Source of the DNA: Pseudoxanthomonas mexicana
Lineage (GTDB): Bacteria > Pseudomonadota > Gammaproteobacteria > Xanthomonadales > Xanthomonadaceae
DNA: 64,000 bases
NCBI RefSeq assembly: GCF_001556105.1
Contig: NZ_LSIF01000073.1
Coordinates: forward strand, 62,001 to 126,000
Direction: 5' to 3'
A program made the position numbers and the translations under genes. Below the pieces are notes generated by a model that saw only the letters and a program-made list of their open reading frames with translations, had not been told where the DNA came from and did not search any database. How positions within the stretch are numbered: position 1 is the first letter of the stretch; every line of letters begins with the position of its first letter. Below, piece after piece: positions 1 through 8,351 of the stretch.

Positions 1-1
1 G

Positions 2-1171
2 AACCGGCTGAACTCCGGTGGCGTGATTGATCTGGACAACGACTACGGCGGCGCCGACCTGCGCTGGTCGTGGGCCGGCGATCTCGCCGGGCGGCCGTTC
101 GAGCTGAGTGCAGGCGCCAATGCGGATCGCCAGCGCCAGCATCGCCGCGGCTACGAGAACTTCGTCGGCACGACCCTGGGGGTGCGCGGCGCGCTGCGCC
201 GCGACGAGCGCAACCAGGTGTGGAACGTGGACCAGTATGCGCAGGCGTGGTGGCGTGTCGCGCCGCGCTGGTCGCTGCTGATGGGCGCGCGGCACAGCCG
301 GGTCGGTTTCCGCTCGGACGACGACTACATCGCGACCGGCAATCCCGACGACAGCGGTCGCGTGGTCTACGAGCGCACGACGCCGGTGGCCGGCGTCGTG
401 CTCACGCCGGCGGACGCGTGGCGTGTGTATGCGTCGGTCGGACGCGGCTTCGAAACGCCGACCTTCAACGAGGTCGGCTACCGCGCGGACGGTGGCGCCG
501 GACTGGCGTTCGACCTGCGACCGGCGACCACGCGCAATGCCGAGCTGGGCATGAAGTGGCGCGGTGAGCACGGCGCGCGCGTCGAAGCCGCGCTGTTCCG
601 CGCCGATACCGACGACGAACTGGCGGTCGCGCGCAATGTCGGCGGCCGCAGCAGCTTCCGCAATGTCGGCGCCGCCCGCCGGCAGGGTGTGGAGATGCAG
701 GCGGACCTGCCGTTGTCGGAAGCCTGGCAACTTCAAGCCGCCTATACCTGGCTGGATGCGACCTTCCGCGACAGCTTCCCGATCTGTACGGCGAGCGGTT
801 GCACCTCGCCCGTCGTGCAGGTGGCGGCTGGCACGCGCATTCCCGGCGTCGCACGGCAGCAGGCGTCGTTGCGGCTACGCTGGCAGGGCAAACAGTGGAA
901 TGCTGCGGCGCAGCTGCTGGGCGTCGGCGATGTCACGGTGAACGACACCGGCAGCGAACGCGCACCTGGCTACGGCCTGCTCAACCTCGAAGTGGTGCGC
1001 GACTGGTCGGCGGGCAGCGGGCGCCTGCAGGGCTTCGCGCGCATCGACAACGCGCTGGACCGCTTCCACATCGGCTCCGTCATCGTCAACGAAGGCAACG
1101 GGCGCTTCTACGAGCCCGGCGCGGACCGCACGTTCACCGTCGGCCTGCGCTGGCTGTGGGCGGACGGCTGA
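2..1171 (+). CDS. TonB-dependent receptor, C-terminal part (start outside window)
   Basis: This is the C-terminal beta-barrel of an outer-membrane TonB-dependent receptor; the frame is open from the first bases, so the signal peptide, TonB box and plug lie upstream of the window. Visible barrel features are alternating aromatic/polar strands, the GRGFETPTFNEVGYR segment typical of siderophore/vitamin-type receptors, a FARIDNALDR turn close to the end and the closing strand FTVGLRWLW. The usual terminal aromatic residue is followed here by a short ADG tail. A pair CTASGC (codons near 785-805) suggests an extracellular disulfide loop. It converges on the polysaccharide deacetylase gene with only 12 bases between stop codons. 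The substrate cannot be told from the barrel alone. Confidence 0.9.
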   Translation, partial: NRLNSGGVIDLDNDYGGADLRWSWAGDLAGRPFELSAGANADRQRQHRRGYENFVGTTLGVRGALRRDERNQVWNVDQYAQAWWRVAPRWSLLMGARHSRVGFRSDDDYIATGNPDDSGRVVYERTTPVAGVVLTPADAWRVYASVGRGFETPTFNEVGYRADGGAGLAFDLRPATTRNAELGMKWRGEHGARVEAALFRADTDDELAVARNVGGRSSFRNVGAARRQGVEMQADLPLSEAWQLQAAYTWLDATFRDSFPICTASGCTSPVVQVAAGTRIPGVARQQASLRLRWQGKQWNAAAQLLGVGDVTVNDTGSERAPGYGLLNLEVVRDWSAGSGRLQGFARIDNALDRFHIGSVIVNEGNGRFYEPGADRTFTVGLRWLWADG

Positions 1172-1183
1172 AGCGCACGTGCC

Positions 1184-2002
1184 TCAGGGTGGCGCCGCGC
1201 CTTTTGCAGGGCGTTGCGAGGCGACGTACTGCATGATGTCGATGAAGGGCGCCACCCAGTAGACATCCGGGTGCGCGGCGAGATGGCGCAGCAGCTGTTC
1301 GTGCGCCTCGTTGGACACCGCCAGGTGGTCGCCGCCGATGCCGTGGAAGGTGAAGCTGACCATCGTGCCGCGGCGAGCGGCCTCTTCCACGCGCGCGATC
1401 AGCTGCTCGCCGGTGACGTCCACCGGCACGTCGACCGGTACCGCCGCGGGATCGAGCGTCGCCATGTCGTCGATCACGCCGCCCTGGCCGAGTTTGATGG
1501 CGACGAACTCCGAGGCGATGGCATCGATGTAGTTGCCGTCACGCGCCTGGGTATCGCCGCAGGGCACCGTCATCGTCCGCTCACGCCTGCCATCGATCGC
1601 CGTCAGCATGACGTTCGCCAGCAGCACCTGGTCGCGCAACTGCGCCACGGTCGTGGTGTCCAGATCGCGATGCGCAGGAACCCACTGCCTGTCGGGGAGC
1701 GATGAAGAACAGGCATGGAACAGGGTGTGGTTGCCGAGTTCATGGCCGTTGCGCGCCGCCGCCGCCCATTCCCGTTGGCGCGTGCGCAGGGTGTCCGAGG
1801 CCAGCGTCAGGTAGAAGCTGCCCTTCAGGCCGTGGCGGTCGAGCGCGGGAATCGCGTTGTCGAGTTGCGACGGCGCCGCATCGTCATAGGCGAGGCTGAC
1901 GGCGGCCTTCCTGCCACCGGGCCATGGAAACGGCTCGGCAGCCTGCGTCGTCCCGGCGACGGTCGCCAGGACCAGCAGCGCGAACCGCCGTGCGCCGCGC
2001 AT
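1184..2002 (-). CDS. polysaccharide deacetylase (NodB-like), secreted
   Basis: A 272-residue protein with an N-terminal signal peptide (RRFALLVLATVAGTTQAAE) followed by a NodB-type deacetylase domain. The metal/catalytic motif 1 is YDD at residues 39-41, and motif 2 is NHTLFH (H92, H96), matching the H-S/T-x-x-H pattern of carbohydrate esterase family 4. These enzymes remove N- or O-acetyl groups from glycans in the periplasm or outside. The ATG at 2002 lies two bases after the GH30 stop, so the two genes are almost certainly co-transcribed and probably act on one glycan. A longer reading of the same frame exists upstream, but it only runs antiphase through the GH30 gene. The exact substrate is unknown. 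Confidence 0.85.
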   Translation of the reverse strand: MRGARRFALLVLATVAGTTQAAEPFPWPGGRKAAVSLAYDDAAPSQLDNAIPALDRHGLKGSFYLTLASDTLRTRQREWAAAARNGHELGNHTLFHACSSSLPDRQWVPAHRDLDTTTVAQLRDQVLLANVMLTAIDGRRERTMTVPCGDTQARDGNYIDAIASEFVAIKLGQGGVIDDMATLDPAAVPVDVPVDVTGEQLIARVEEAARRGTMVSFTFHGIGGDHLAVSNEAHEQLLRHLAAHPDVYWVAPFIDIMQYVASQRPAKGAAPP

Positions 2003-2004
2003 GC

Positions 2005-3468
2005 CTACTGCACCAGCGTCTGGATGGCGCGTGCCGGGATCGTCACCACCGCCGAGGCCTGGCCGACATAGAAGTTGTAGGCGATCTCCTTGTCGGTGGG
2101 ATTCATCACCACGGTCGCCAGGCGACCGTCGGGGTTGACGAAGGACGTGGCCAACAACGTGCTGCGGCTGGTGGCGGTGCTGACGCGACGCGCTTCCGGA
2201 CGGATGAACTTCGAGAAGTGCCCGATGTAGTAGTAGCTCGGCGTGTAGATCAGCTCGCCCGTGCGCGTATCGGCGTGCAGCGGTGCGAAGCAGAAGTTGC
2301 CGACGTGGTTGGGGCCCCCCGTCTGGTCGAGCAGCATGTTCCAGTCGGTCCAGCCCACGGCACCGTTGTTGAAGTCGTTGATCATCGAGGTGCCGTAGCG
2401 CTCGGCATTCGGCCAGTGCTGGTAGCGCGTCGGGTCGAACTTCTCCACCGCCGCCTCGGTCAGCAGCACCGGCTTGTCGGGAAAGGCTTCTGTCACTGCG
2501 GCGACGTTGCGGAACATGGGGTCGAAGCCGGCCCACGTCTCGTACCAGTGGAAGCCCAGGCCCCACGCGTACTTCGCCGCTTCCGGATCGCCCAGGATCA
2601 CCTGTGCGCGGTACAGCATCATGTCGCGGTTGTGGTCCCACACGATGATCTTCTTGTCGGCATAGCCGGCCGCGTGCATGGTCGGGCCGAGGTGCAGCTT
2701 GAGGAAGTCGCGCTCCTCTTCGGCCGTGTACAGCATCGACTCCCAGGTCTGCGTGGCCATGGGCTCGTTCTGCACGGTGATGCCCCAGATCGGGATGCCT
2801 TCCTTCTCGTAGGCCTGGATGAACTTCACGTAGTAGTTCGCCCACGCATCGCGGTACTCGGGCAGCAGCGCGCCGCCCTTCAGCATGTGCTTGTTCGTCT
2901 TCATGAAGGCCGGCGCGCTCCACGGGCTGGCGTACAGCGGCAATGCGCCGCCCGCTGCCGCGATGGCCTGCTTGATCATCGGGATGCGCGCGGTGCGGTC
3001 GTGCTCGATGGAGAAGGTGGCGAGATCCTTGTCGCCCTCCTCAATGTAGGTGTAGCTGGCGGAGCTGAAGTCGGAGCTGTGGATGGTGGTGCGCGCGATC
3101 GAATAGCCGATGCCGTCCTGCTTGTCGTAGTAGGCGCGCATGAACTCGGCGCGCCTCTCGGGCGACAGCGTGGCGTAGACCTCGGCGGTGGAGTCGGTGA
3201 TCGCACCGCCGATGCCGAGCAGGGCCTGGAACTTCTTCGACGGATCGACGAAGACGGAGTTTTCCACTTCGATCAGCGTGTGTCCGGGCTGCAACGTGGC
3301 CGTGCCCGCCTGACTGAGCCGTTGGTTCGAACCTTGCGCGGTCGTATAGATCGTGACGGTCGTCGCGGCGTGCATGGCGTCCCTTGTTTCGGCAGCGTCG
3401 GCGCCGGAGAGTCCGGCAGCCATGGTTACCCCGAGCGCGGCGGCGGACAGGAATCGGATGGAGTGCAT
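2005..3468 (-). CDS. GH30 family glycoside hydrolase (glucosylceramidase-like), secreted
   Basis: A 487-residue secreted glycosidase. The start at 3468 was chosen because GAGG sits about 8 bases upstream and a signal peptide follows directly (FLSAAALGVTMAAGLSGADAAE). The domain is a GH30 (beta/alpha)8 barrel: the acid/base glutamate is in WGITVQNEPM (E235) and the nucleophile is in PVLLTEAAV (E338), with the GIGGAITDSTAE and LYASPWSAPAFMKTN segments typical of the family. A C-terminal beta-sandwich ends with ATVVMNPTDKE and related strands. Family members act on beta-glucosides, beta-1,6-glucans or related linkages. It heads a two-gene operon with the deacetylase and lies divergently from lacI, with an operator over its promoter. 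Specificity cannot be assigned from sequence. Confidence 0.92.
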   Translation of the reverse strand: MHSIRFLSAAALGVTMAAGLSGADAAETRDAMHAATTVTIYTTAQGSNQRLSQAGTATLQPGHTLIEVENSVFVDPSKKFQALLGIGGAITDSTAEVYATLSPERRAEFMRAYYDKQDGIGYSIARTTIHSSDFSSASYTYIEEGDKDLATFSIEHDRTARIPMIKQAIAAAGGALPLYASPWSAPAFMKTNKHMLKGGALLPEYRDAWANYYVKFIQAYEKEGIPIWGITVQNEPMATQTWESMLYTAEEERDFLKLHLGPTMHAAGYADKKIIVWDHNRDMMLYRAQVILGDPEAAKYAWGLGFHWYETWAGFDPMFRNVAAVTEAFPDKPVLLTEAAVEKFDPTRYQHWPNAERYGTSMINDFNNGAVGWTDWNMLLDQTGGPNHVGNFCFAPLHADTRTGELIYTPSYYYIGHFSKFIRPEARRVSTATSRSTLLATSFVNPDGRLATVVMNPTDKEIAYNFYVGQASAVVTIPARAIQTLVQ

Positions 3469-3533
3469 CGGAATACCTCGCAGGAAGGAAGGGCAATCCC
3501 ATGTCATGGCAGCGGCATCGGATGCGCGGTAGT

Positions 3534-3547
3534 TGACAGCGCTGTCA
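3534..3547. promoter_or_regulatory. LacI-family operator O1 (GH30 promoter)
   Basis: TGACAGCGCTGTCA is a perfect 14-base palindrome with the central CG typical of LacI-family operators. It overlaps the predicted -10 box of the GH30 promoter, so binding would block transcription. A 13/14 match lies before the receptor operon at 5061 and an 11/14 match precedes lacI at 3745. Confidence 0.75.
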
Positions 3548-3572
3548 TACCGTTGCTACATCTTGCTGTCAA
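3544..3572 (-). promoter_or_regulatory. predicted sigma-70 promoter of the GH30-deacetylase operon
   Basis: On the minus strand a perfect -35 TTGACA (3572-3567) is followed by exactly 17 bases and a -10 TATGAC (3549-3544, 4 of 6 to consensus). The -10 overlaps operator O1. The GH30 start codon is about 75 bases downstream. Confidence 0.6.
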
Positions 3573-3744
3573 CCGTATGCGCGCCGGGCGTCGCGATGGA
3601 GGGATCAAGGGCGGTGTCCGTCGCACGCGCGGGGCAGGAACGTGCTGCCATGCAACAACCGTTTGCGCGTGTCCGTGGTCAGCAGGCCGGCATGCATCGC
3701 ATCCCGCCGTGATCGAGGGGCGCGGTGCGCGGTATCCAAGCAGT

Positions 3745-3758
3745 AGTCATCGCTGTCA
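3745..3758. promoter_or_regulatory. probable LacI-family operator O3 (lacI autoregulation)
   Basis: AGTCATCGCTGTCA matches the O1 palindrome at 11 of 14 positions, with the right half-site CGCTGTCA intact. It lies about 50 bases upstream of the lacI start, where a repressor would normally act on its own gene. Confidence 0.4.
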
Positions 3759-3809
3759 GAATCCGGCGTCGTGCCGGGAGGGTGGTCGCAGTGGAGCAGG
3801 AACAACCCC

Positions 3810-4820
3810 ATGCGTAGTCGGATCGAAGACGTGGCCGCCGCGGCCGGCGTGTCCATGAAGACCGTGTCGCGGGTGCTCAACAACGAGCCCAACGTGCGCG
3901 AGGAAATGCGCCAGCGGGTCATGAAGGCGGTCGAACAGCTGCAATATCGGCCCAATCTGTCCGCGCGCAGCCTGGCCGGGCAGCGTTCCTACGTGATCGC
4001 GCTGGTCTACAACAATCCTTCGCGCAATTACCTGATGGAAATCCAGAGCGGCATGCTGGATGCCTGTCGTGACAACCACTACAACCTGGTGCTGGCGCCG
4101 GTCGGTGCGCCGAAGCAGCGCAAGGCCGATGACCTGAAAGTCGTGTTCGAGCATTTCTCGCCCGATGGCGTCGTGCTGATTCCTCCATTGACGGACGATC
4201 CGGTGGTGCTGGAGTTCCTGGAGGCCCACGACGTGCCGTTCGCGTGCATCGCGCCCAAGCATCCCAGCGACCGCATCGGCGTGATGATGGACGAAACAGC
4301 GGCGGTCCTCGAACTGATCGCCGGACTGGTGGCTCAGGGGCATCGCCGCATCGCGCATATCAAGGGGCCACCGGCGCACGGTGCATGCCAGTGGCGTTAC
4401 AAGGGATACAAGGACGCCTTGCGTGCAGCAGGGCTGGAGTACGACGCCGACCTCGTCGTGCAGGGCGCGTTCTCGTTCGAATCCGGGATCGAGGCCGGTG
4501 ATCGGCTGCTGGACCTGGCTGCGCCGCCCACCGCCATCTTCGCCGCCAACGACGACATGGCTGCGGGCGTCATCCGTGCCGCGTGCGAGCGCGGACTGTC
4601 GGTGCCACGCGACATCTCGGTCTGTGGCTTCGATGACACGCCCATCGCGCGCCACATCTACCCCGCCCTGACGACGGTGCGTCAACCGACCTCGGAAATG
4701 GGCCAACTCGCAACACTGCAGTTGCTCGCCCGAATCCGCGCCGACGACGCCGGCAGCATGGTGCGCGTCGAGCACGAAGTGCTGTTCCGCGAATCCACGC
4801 AGCCTCCCCCGAAGCGCTGA
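3810..4820 (+). CDS. LacI-family transcriptional regulator
   Basis: A 336-residue regulator. The N-terminal helix-turn-helix is textbook LacI (IEDVAAAAGVSMKTVSRVLNN, about residues 5-25), followed by the hinge helix YRPNLSARSLAG and a two-lobed periplasmic-binding-protein fold (about 60-330) with the family signatures DGVVLIPP, IAHIKGP, TAIFAANDDMAAGV and VCGFDDTPIARHIYPALTTVRQP. The start was placed at 3810 because the next residues give a normal-length protein and GGAG lies upstream; an in-frame ATG 39 bases earlier is less likely. It sits between the GH30 operon and the receptor-halogenase operon, and its expected operator type occurs at both promoters. The effector is presumably a sugar released from the glycan the locus degrades (inference). 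Confidence 0.95.
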   Translation: MRSRIEDVAAAAGVSMKTVSRVLNNEPNVREEMRQRVMKAVEQLQYRPNLSARSLAGQRSYVIALVYNNPSRNYLMEIQSGMLDACRDNHYNLVLAPVGAPKQRKADDLKVVFEHFSPDGVVLIPPLTDDPVVLEFLEAHDVPFACIAPKHPSDRIGVMMDETAAVLELIAGLVAQGHRRIAHIKGPPAHGACQWRYKGYKDALRAAGLEYDADLVVQGAFSFESGIEAGDRLLDLAAPPTAIFAANDDMAAGVIRAACERGLSVPRDISVCGFDDTPIARHIYPALTTVRQPTSEMGQLATLQLLARIRADDAGSMVRVEHEVLFRESTQPPPKR

Positions 4821-4981
4821 CAGTCGCGCGTCGCGTTGTCCGACTGGTCCGGATGACGCTGTCGCTGGTCGTGCGATCGGGCATCTGTCTTCTCCGGATT
4901 CCATACCAATAGAAAACCTTCCGTGTGGTCATGCGGAAAATTTCTTGCGGTGATGACCGGGGAAACAAGGTGGGAAAACGG

Positions 4982-5018
4982 TTTCAGCTGCGACGCAGCA
5001 TGAGCTTCGCAGCTGAAA
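4982..5018. repeat. 12-bp perfect inverted repeat
   Basis: TTTCAGCTGCGA (4982-4993) and TCGCAGCTGAAA (5007-5018) are perfect reverse complements around a 13-base loop. It is 160 bases past the lacI stop and about 40 bases before the receptor promoter. It could be a late terminator of lacI or a binding site for a second regulator; the lack of a T tract argues against a simple terminator. Confidence 0.6.
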
Positions 5019-5059
5019 ACAAGCAGTTTTCTCGCGACGATGAGGCGAATCACGAAAAG

Positions 5060-5088
5060 TTGACAACGCTGTCAATCGCGCGTCCAAT
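5060..5088 (+). promoter_or_regulatory. predicted sigma-70 promoter of the receptor-halogenase operon
   Basis: Perfect -35 TTGACA (5060-5065), a 17-base spacer and a -10 TCCAAT (5083-5088, 4 of 6). The -35 shares bases with operator O2. Start codon of the receptor is about 85 bases downstream, leaving a leader of ordinary length. Confidence 0.5.
5061..5074. promoter_or_regulatory. LacI-family operator O2 (receptor operon)
   Basis: TGACAACGCTGTCA differs from the perfect palindrome O1 at one position. It overlaps the -35 box of the predicted receptor promoter. Identical spacing elements at two divergent transcription units on either side of lacI strongly suggest shared control. Confidence 0.7.
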
Positions 5089-5174
5089 GCGGCCCAATGT
5101 GAGAGGTGAAGGGACCTCGAGCACACGCGCCAACACCAAAAATCATTCGTGAATTTCCGGAGAGGGGAAAGTCC

Positions 5175-8100
5175 ATGAAGCAAGTCCAGTCCGTTCCAAG
5201 GAAGCGGGTGCTGACATCCGCATTGTTGCTGGCGCTCGCCGGCCCCGCGTGGGCCCAGCAAGCCGAGCCGCAGGGCAACGCCAATCCCGCACCGACCACA
5301 TCGAGCACGGCGGATCCCACCGAGCTCGACACCATCGTCGTGACGGGTATCCGGGCCAGCCTGGAATCGTCGATGAACCTCAAGCGCGATGCGCAAGGTG
5401 TCGTCGACGGCATCGTGGCCGAAGACATCGGCAAGTTCCCCGATACCAACCTCGCCGAATCGCTGCAGCGCATCAGCGGCGTATCGATCGACCGCACGCC
5501 CAGCGGCGAAGGCTCGAAGGTCACGGTGCGTGGCATCGGGCCTGACCACAATCTGGTGCTCCTCAACGGCCGCCAGATGCCTGGTGCCCTGCTGAATGGC
5601 TTCTCCGCGTCCAACTCGCGCGCGTTCGATTTCGCCAACCTCGCATCGGAAGCGGTGTCGGGCATCGAGGTCTACAAGACCGGCCTGGCCTCCAATCCGA
5701 CCGGCGGCATCGGCGCGACGATCAACATCAAGACGGCCCGTCCGCTGGAAAGCGGGCCGCTCATGAACCTGGGCATGAAGACCGTCCACGACACGTCAAA
5801 CGGCAATCTGCCCAAGACCATGCAGGGCAGCGACTGGACCGGCGAGATGTCGGGCATCTTCAGCCAGACCTTCGCCGACGGAAAGTTCGGTATTGCGGTC
5901 AACGGCAGCTATCAGGAACGCGACAGTGGCTTCAGCCAGGTTGGCGTGACGTCGGGCTGGCGCACCCATTTCGGCGGTGAAGGCGGCTGGGGTGCGATCG
6001 CGCCGGGCACGCCGGGCAACGACAACCTGCCCGGCCCGACCGACCTGTATTCGGTGCCGCAGAACCTCAACTACAGCGTCAATGGCATCCAGCGGCAGCG
6101 CACCAACGGTCAGGTGACCCTGCAATGGGCGCCGACGGATCGCATCACCACGACGCTGGACTACACGTATTCCGAAAACAAGATCCAGACGCGCCGCAAC
6201 GAAATGTCGGTGTGGTTCAATTTCGTTGGCGTGGAAAGTGCCTGGACCAATGGCCCCGCCGCAGGCCCGGTGTTCTACCGTGAACGCATCCCGTGCACCG
6301 GCGTGCAGAATGCCAACGGTACCTACGAAGGGTGCAGCGATCTCGCCATGGCGGGCGGCATCAGCGCGACCAAGGCCGCGAACGAATCGCTTGGCTTCAA
6401 CGTCGAATGGGAAGCGACGGACGCGCTGGACCTGGCGTTCGACTATCACCGGTCCAGTGCCGAGCTGACACCCGACAGCGAGTGGGGCTCGCAGGGCAAT
6501 ATCGGTACGGCGGCGTGGGTTCGTGGCGATACCACGGTCTATTTCGATGGCAAGCTGCCGATCCTGAACTACACGCTGGCGCCGGGCGTCAGTGGCGTGC
6601 TCCCCTCGCAGGCGCGTCCGACCGGACGCCAGTTCGTGAACGGCTACTCGCGTGGTGAAGTGGACCAGGGCCAGCTGAGCGGTACGTTCAAGTTCGGCGA
6701 CTACTCCGACCTGAAGTTCGGCGTGGCCAACACCGAAGTCAGGAACCGGACCGCGTGGGGCATCAACGAAGCGGCAGACTGGGGCGGGATCGGCCTTGCG
6801 TCCAACTTCGACGACAGCCTGTGGCAGGTCGACGACATGGCGCGCTACTTCAATGCGTTCCCCGGTTACAAGGACCCGCGCTTCAACAGCCAGTTCCTGG
6901 TCTTCGACTACGAGCGCATGCGTCAGGCCGTGGGCAATTTCACCGGCAGGCCGGACCTGGCTCGTCGCCCGGACGACTACAACCGCGCCGACCTGCGCAC
7001 CACCGAGAAGACCCGCAGCGCCTACCTGCAGTACAGCACCAGCTGGCAGACGCGCATCCCGGTCAACCTCGCCGTGGGCGTGCGTTACGAAAAGACCGAG
7101 ATCGAATCCGGCGCGCAGGTGGATACCCCCGTCCTCGTACGCTGGGTCGCGGACAACGAGTTCTTCACCGACATGGGCGCGAAGTCGTTCACCACCATGA
7201 CGGGTGAGTACGACTATGTGCTGCCGAACATCGATACCAGCTTCGAACTGACCGAGGACATGGTGCTGCGTGCCAGCTATGGCCACTCGCTCGGCCGTCC
7301 CGGTTGGCAGGACATCCAGGGCGGACAGACCGTCAGCCCGCTGCTGCGCGTCAACGGCGGCAGCGGCAACTCCGGTAATCCGAACCTGCTGCCGCTGCTG
7401 TCGAAGAACATCGATCTGTCGTACGAGTGGTACTACGGTGATGCGAGCTACTTCTCGGTGGGCTACTACCGGAAGAACATCTCCAACTACATCGACAGTG
7501 GCGCTGGGTCGTTCCAGGACACGTTGTTCAGCCTGCCCACGCCGGTGGGGGGCGCGTACTGGAACGCCGCCATCGGTGCCGGTGGTTGCGGCAGCGCTGA
7601 CGTGGGTTGCATCCGCGACTACATCTTCGCCAACTTCGACGGCCAGCCGGGCGTGGACAGCACGGCGGGCAGCGCGGGCGAGATCACCGGTATCGCCGGC
7701 AATCCGCTGGTGGTGTACAACGTCACCATTCCGGGCAATGCGGGTTCGCACAAGCTCAACGGCTTTGAGTTCGCCCTGCAGCACATGTTCGGCGACAGCG
7801 GCTTCGGTGTGGCGGCCAACTACACCATGGTCGACAGCGACAGCCTGTCGTACAACAACAATGCGAAGGGACCGCAGCAGGTGCTGATCGGCCTGAGCGA
7901 CTCGGCCAACCTGGTGGGCTTCTACGACAAGGGGCCGTGGCAGGTGCGCCTGGCGTACAACTGGCGCGACAAGTTCCTCAGCGGGCAATACGACGGCGAT
8001 GCCTCCGATCCCGCGAAGAACAATCCGGTGTATGTGGAGGCTTACGGTCAGCTCGACCTGAGCGTCGGCTACAAGTTCAGCGACCGCTTCTCGGTCCAGT

Positions 8101-8222
8101 TCGAGGGCATCAACCTCACGGACGAAACCGCACGGCTCAGCGAGCGCCACAAGAACATCCTGTTCTACGGCACCCAGACCGGTCCGCGCTACATGCTTGG
8201 TTTCCGCTACAACTTCCGCTGA
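5175..8222 (+). CDS. TonB-dependent receptor of the Xanthomonas-Caulobacter type
   Basis: A 1015-residue outer-membrane receptor. The ATG at 5175 follows the ribosome-binding site GGAGAGGGG and starts a signal peptide (KRVLTSALLLALAGPAWAQQ). A TonB box (DTIVVTG) comes before the plug domain, which carries GKFPDTNLAESLQRISGVSID, typical of the large carbohydrate-type receptors of Xanthomonas and Caulobacter. The rest is a 22-strand barrel ending MLGFRYNFR. Such receptors import oligosaccharides with TonB-ExbBD energy. It is the first gene of the operon leading into the halogenase-like genes, with two hairpins separating it from the next gene, so it is probably expressed more strongly than the rest. 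The cargo is presumably a product of the GH30 enzyme (inference). Confidence 0.95.
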   Translation: MKQVQSVPRKRVLTSALLLALAGPAWAQQAEPQGNANPAPTTSSTADPTELDTIVVTGIRASLESSMNLKRDAQGVVDGIVAEDIGKFPDTNLAESLQRISGVSIDRTPSGEGSKVTVRGIGPDHNLVLLNGRQMPGALLNGFSASNSRAFDFANLASEAVSGIEVYKTGLASNPTGGIGATINIKTARPLESGPLMNLGMKTVHDTSNGNLPKTMQGSDWTGEMSGIFSQTFADGKFGIAVNGSYQERDSGFSQVGVTSGWRTHFGGEGGWGAIAPGTPGNDNLPGPTDLYSVPQNLNYSVNGIQRQRTNGQVTLQWAPTDRITTTLDYTYSENKIQTRRNEMSVWFNFVGVESAWTNGPAAGPVFYRERIPCTGVQNANGTYEGCSDLAMAGGISATKAANESLGFNVEWEATDALDLAFDYHRSSAELTPDSEWGSQGNIGTAAWVRGDTTVYFDGKLPILNYTLAPGVSGVLPSQARPTGRQFVNGYSRGEVDQGQLSGTFKFGDYSDLKFGVANTEVRNRTAWGINEAADWGGIGLASNFDDSLWQVDDMARYFNAFPGYKDPRFNSQFLVFDYERMRQAVGNFTGRPDLARRPDDYNRADLRTTEKTRSAYLQYSTSWQTRIPVNLAVGVRYEKTEIESGAQVDTPVLVRWVADNEFFTDMGAKSFTTMTGEYDYVLPNIDTSFELTEDMVLRASYGHSLGRPGWQDIQGGQTVSPLLRVNGGSGNSGNPNLLPLLSKNIDLSYEWYYGDASYFSVGYYRKNISNYIDSGAGSFQDTLFSLPTPVGGAYWNAAIGAGGCGSADVGCIRDYIFANFDGQPGVDSTAGSAGEITGIAGNPLVVYNVTIPGNAGSHKLNGFEFALQHMFGDSGFGVAANYTMVDSDSLSYNNNAKGPQQVLIGLSDSANLVGFYDKGPWQVRLAYNWRDKFLSGQYDGDASDPAKNNPVYVEAYGQLDLSVGYKFSDRFSVQFEGINLTDETARLSERHKNILFYGTQTGPRYMLGFRYNFR

Positions 8223-8237
8223 CGTCCGACGGCTGGT

Positions 8238-8293
8238 CCAGGCCCTGCATGGGCCTGGGCGGCATCGCCGAAGCCGCTGGTTTCCAGCGGCTT
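8238..8293 (+). terminator. two tandem hairpins between receptor and first halogenase
   Basis: First hairpin: CCAGGCCC (8238-8245), five-base loop, GGGCCTGG (8251-8258). Second: AAGCCGCTGG (8271-8280), TTT loop, CCAGCGGCTT (8284-8293). There is no T tract after either. They probably act as a partial terminator or as an RNA-stability barrier that lowers expression of the distal genes relative to the receptor. Confidence 0.6.
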
Positions 8294-8351
8294 TGGCTTT
8301 GGGGCGGGTTTGATGTGTCCCGCCAGACGAACTCAGGCACGAGGTGGCGGC

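Larger units (their letters stand above)
3469..3809. promoter_or_regulatory. divergent control region between the GH30 gene and lacI
   Basis: This 341-base gap has no gene that I can support. It holds the GH30 promoter with its overlapping operator on the minus-strand side and a weaker operator copy about 50 bases before the lacI start on the other. The middle part (roughly 3585-3740) shows no clear hairpin or conserved element. Confidence 0.6.
4821..5174. promoter_or_regulatory. control region upstream of the TonB receptor-halogenase operon
   Basis: A 354-base region without a supported gene. It contains a 12-base inverted repeat (4982-5018), a LacI-type operator overlapping a predicted promoter (5060-5088), and a strong ribosome-binding site (GGAGAGGGG) just before the ATG at 5175. 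The segment 4821-4980 shows only loosely repeated G/A-rich runs and nothing that I can name. Confidence 0.55.

Noticed and set aside
1924..3858. A long plus-strand open frame opposite the GH30 gene
   Set aside because: The GH30 active-site motifs lie on the minus strand and the plus frame shows only random Arg/His-rich sequence.
8310..8351. ATG 8310 as start of halogenase 1
   Set aside because: The upstream sequence is a hairpin without a ribosome-binding site and the added residues are not part of the FAD fold; GTG 8352 has GAGG at a good distance.
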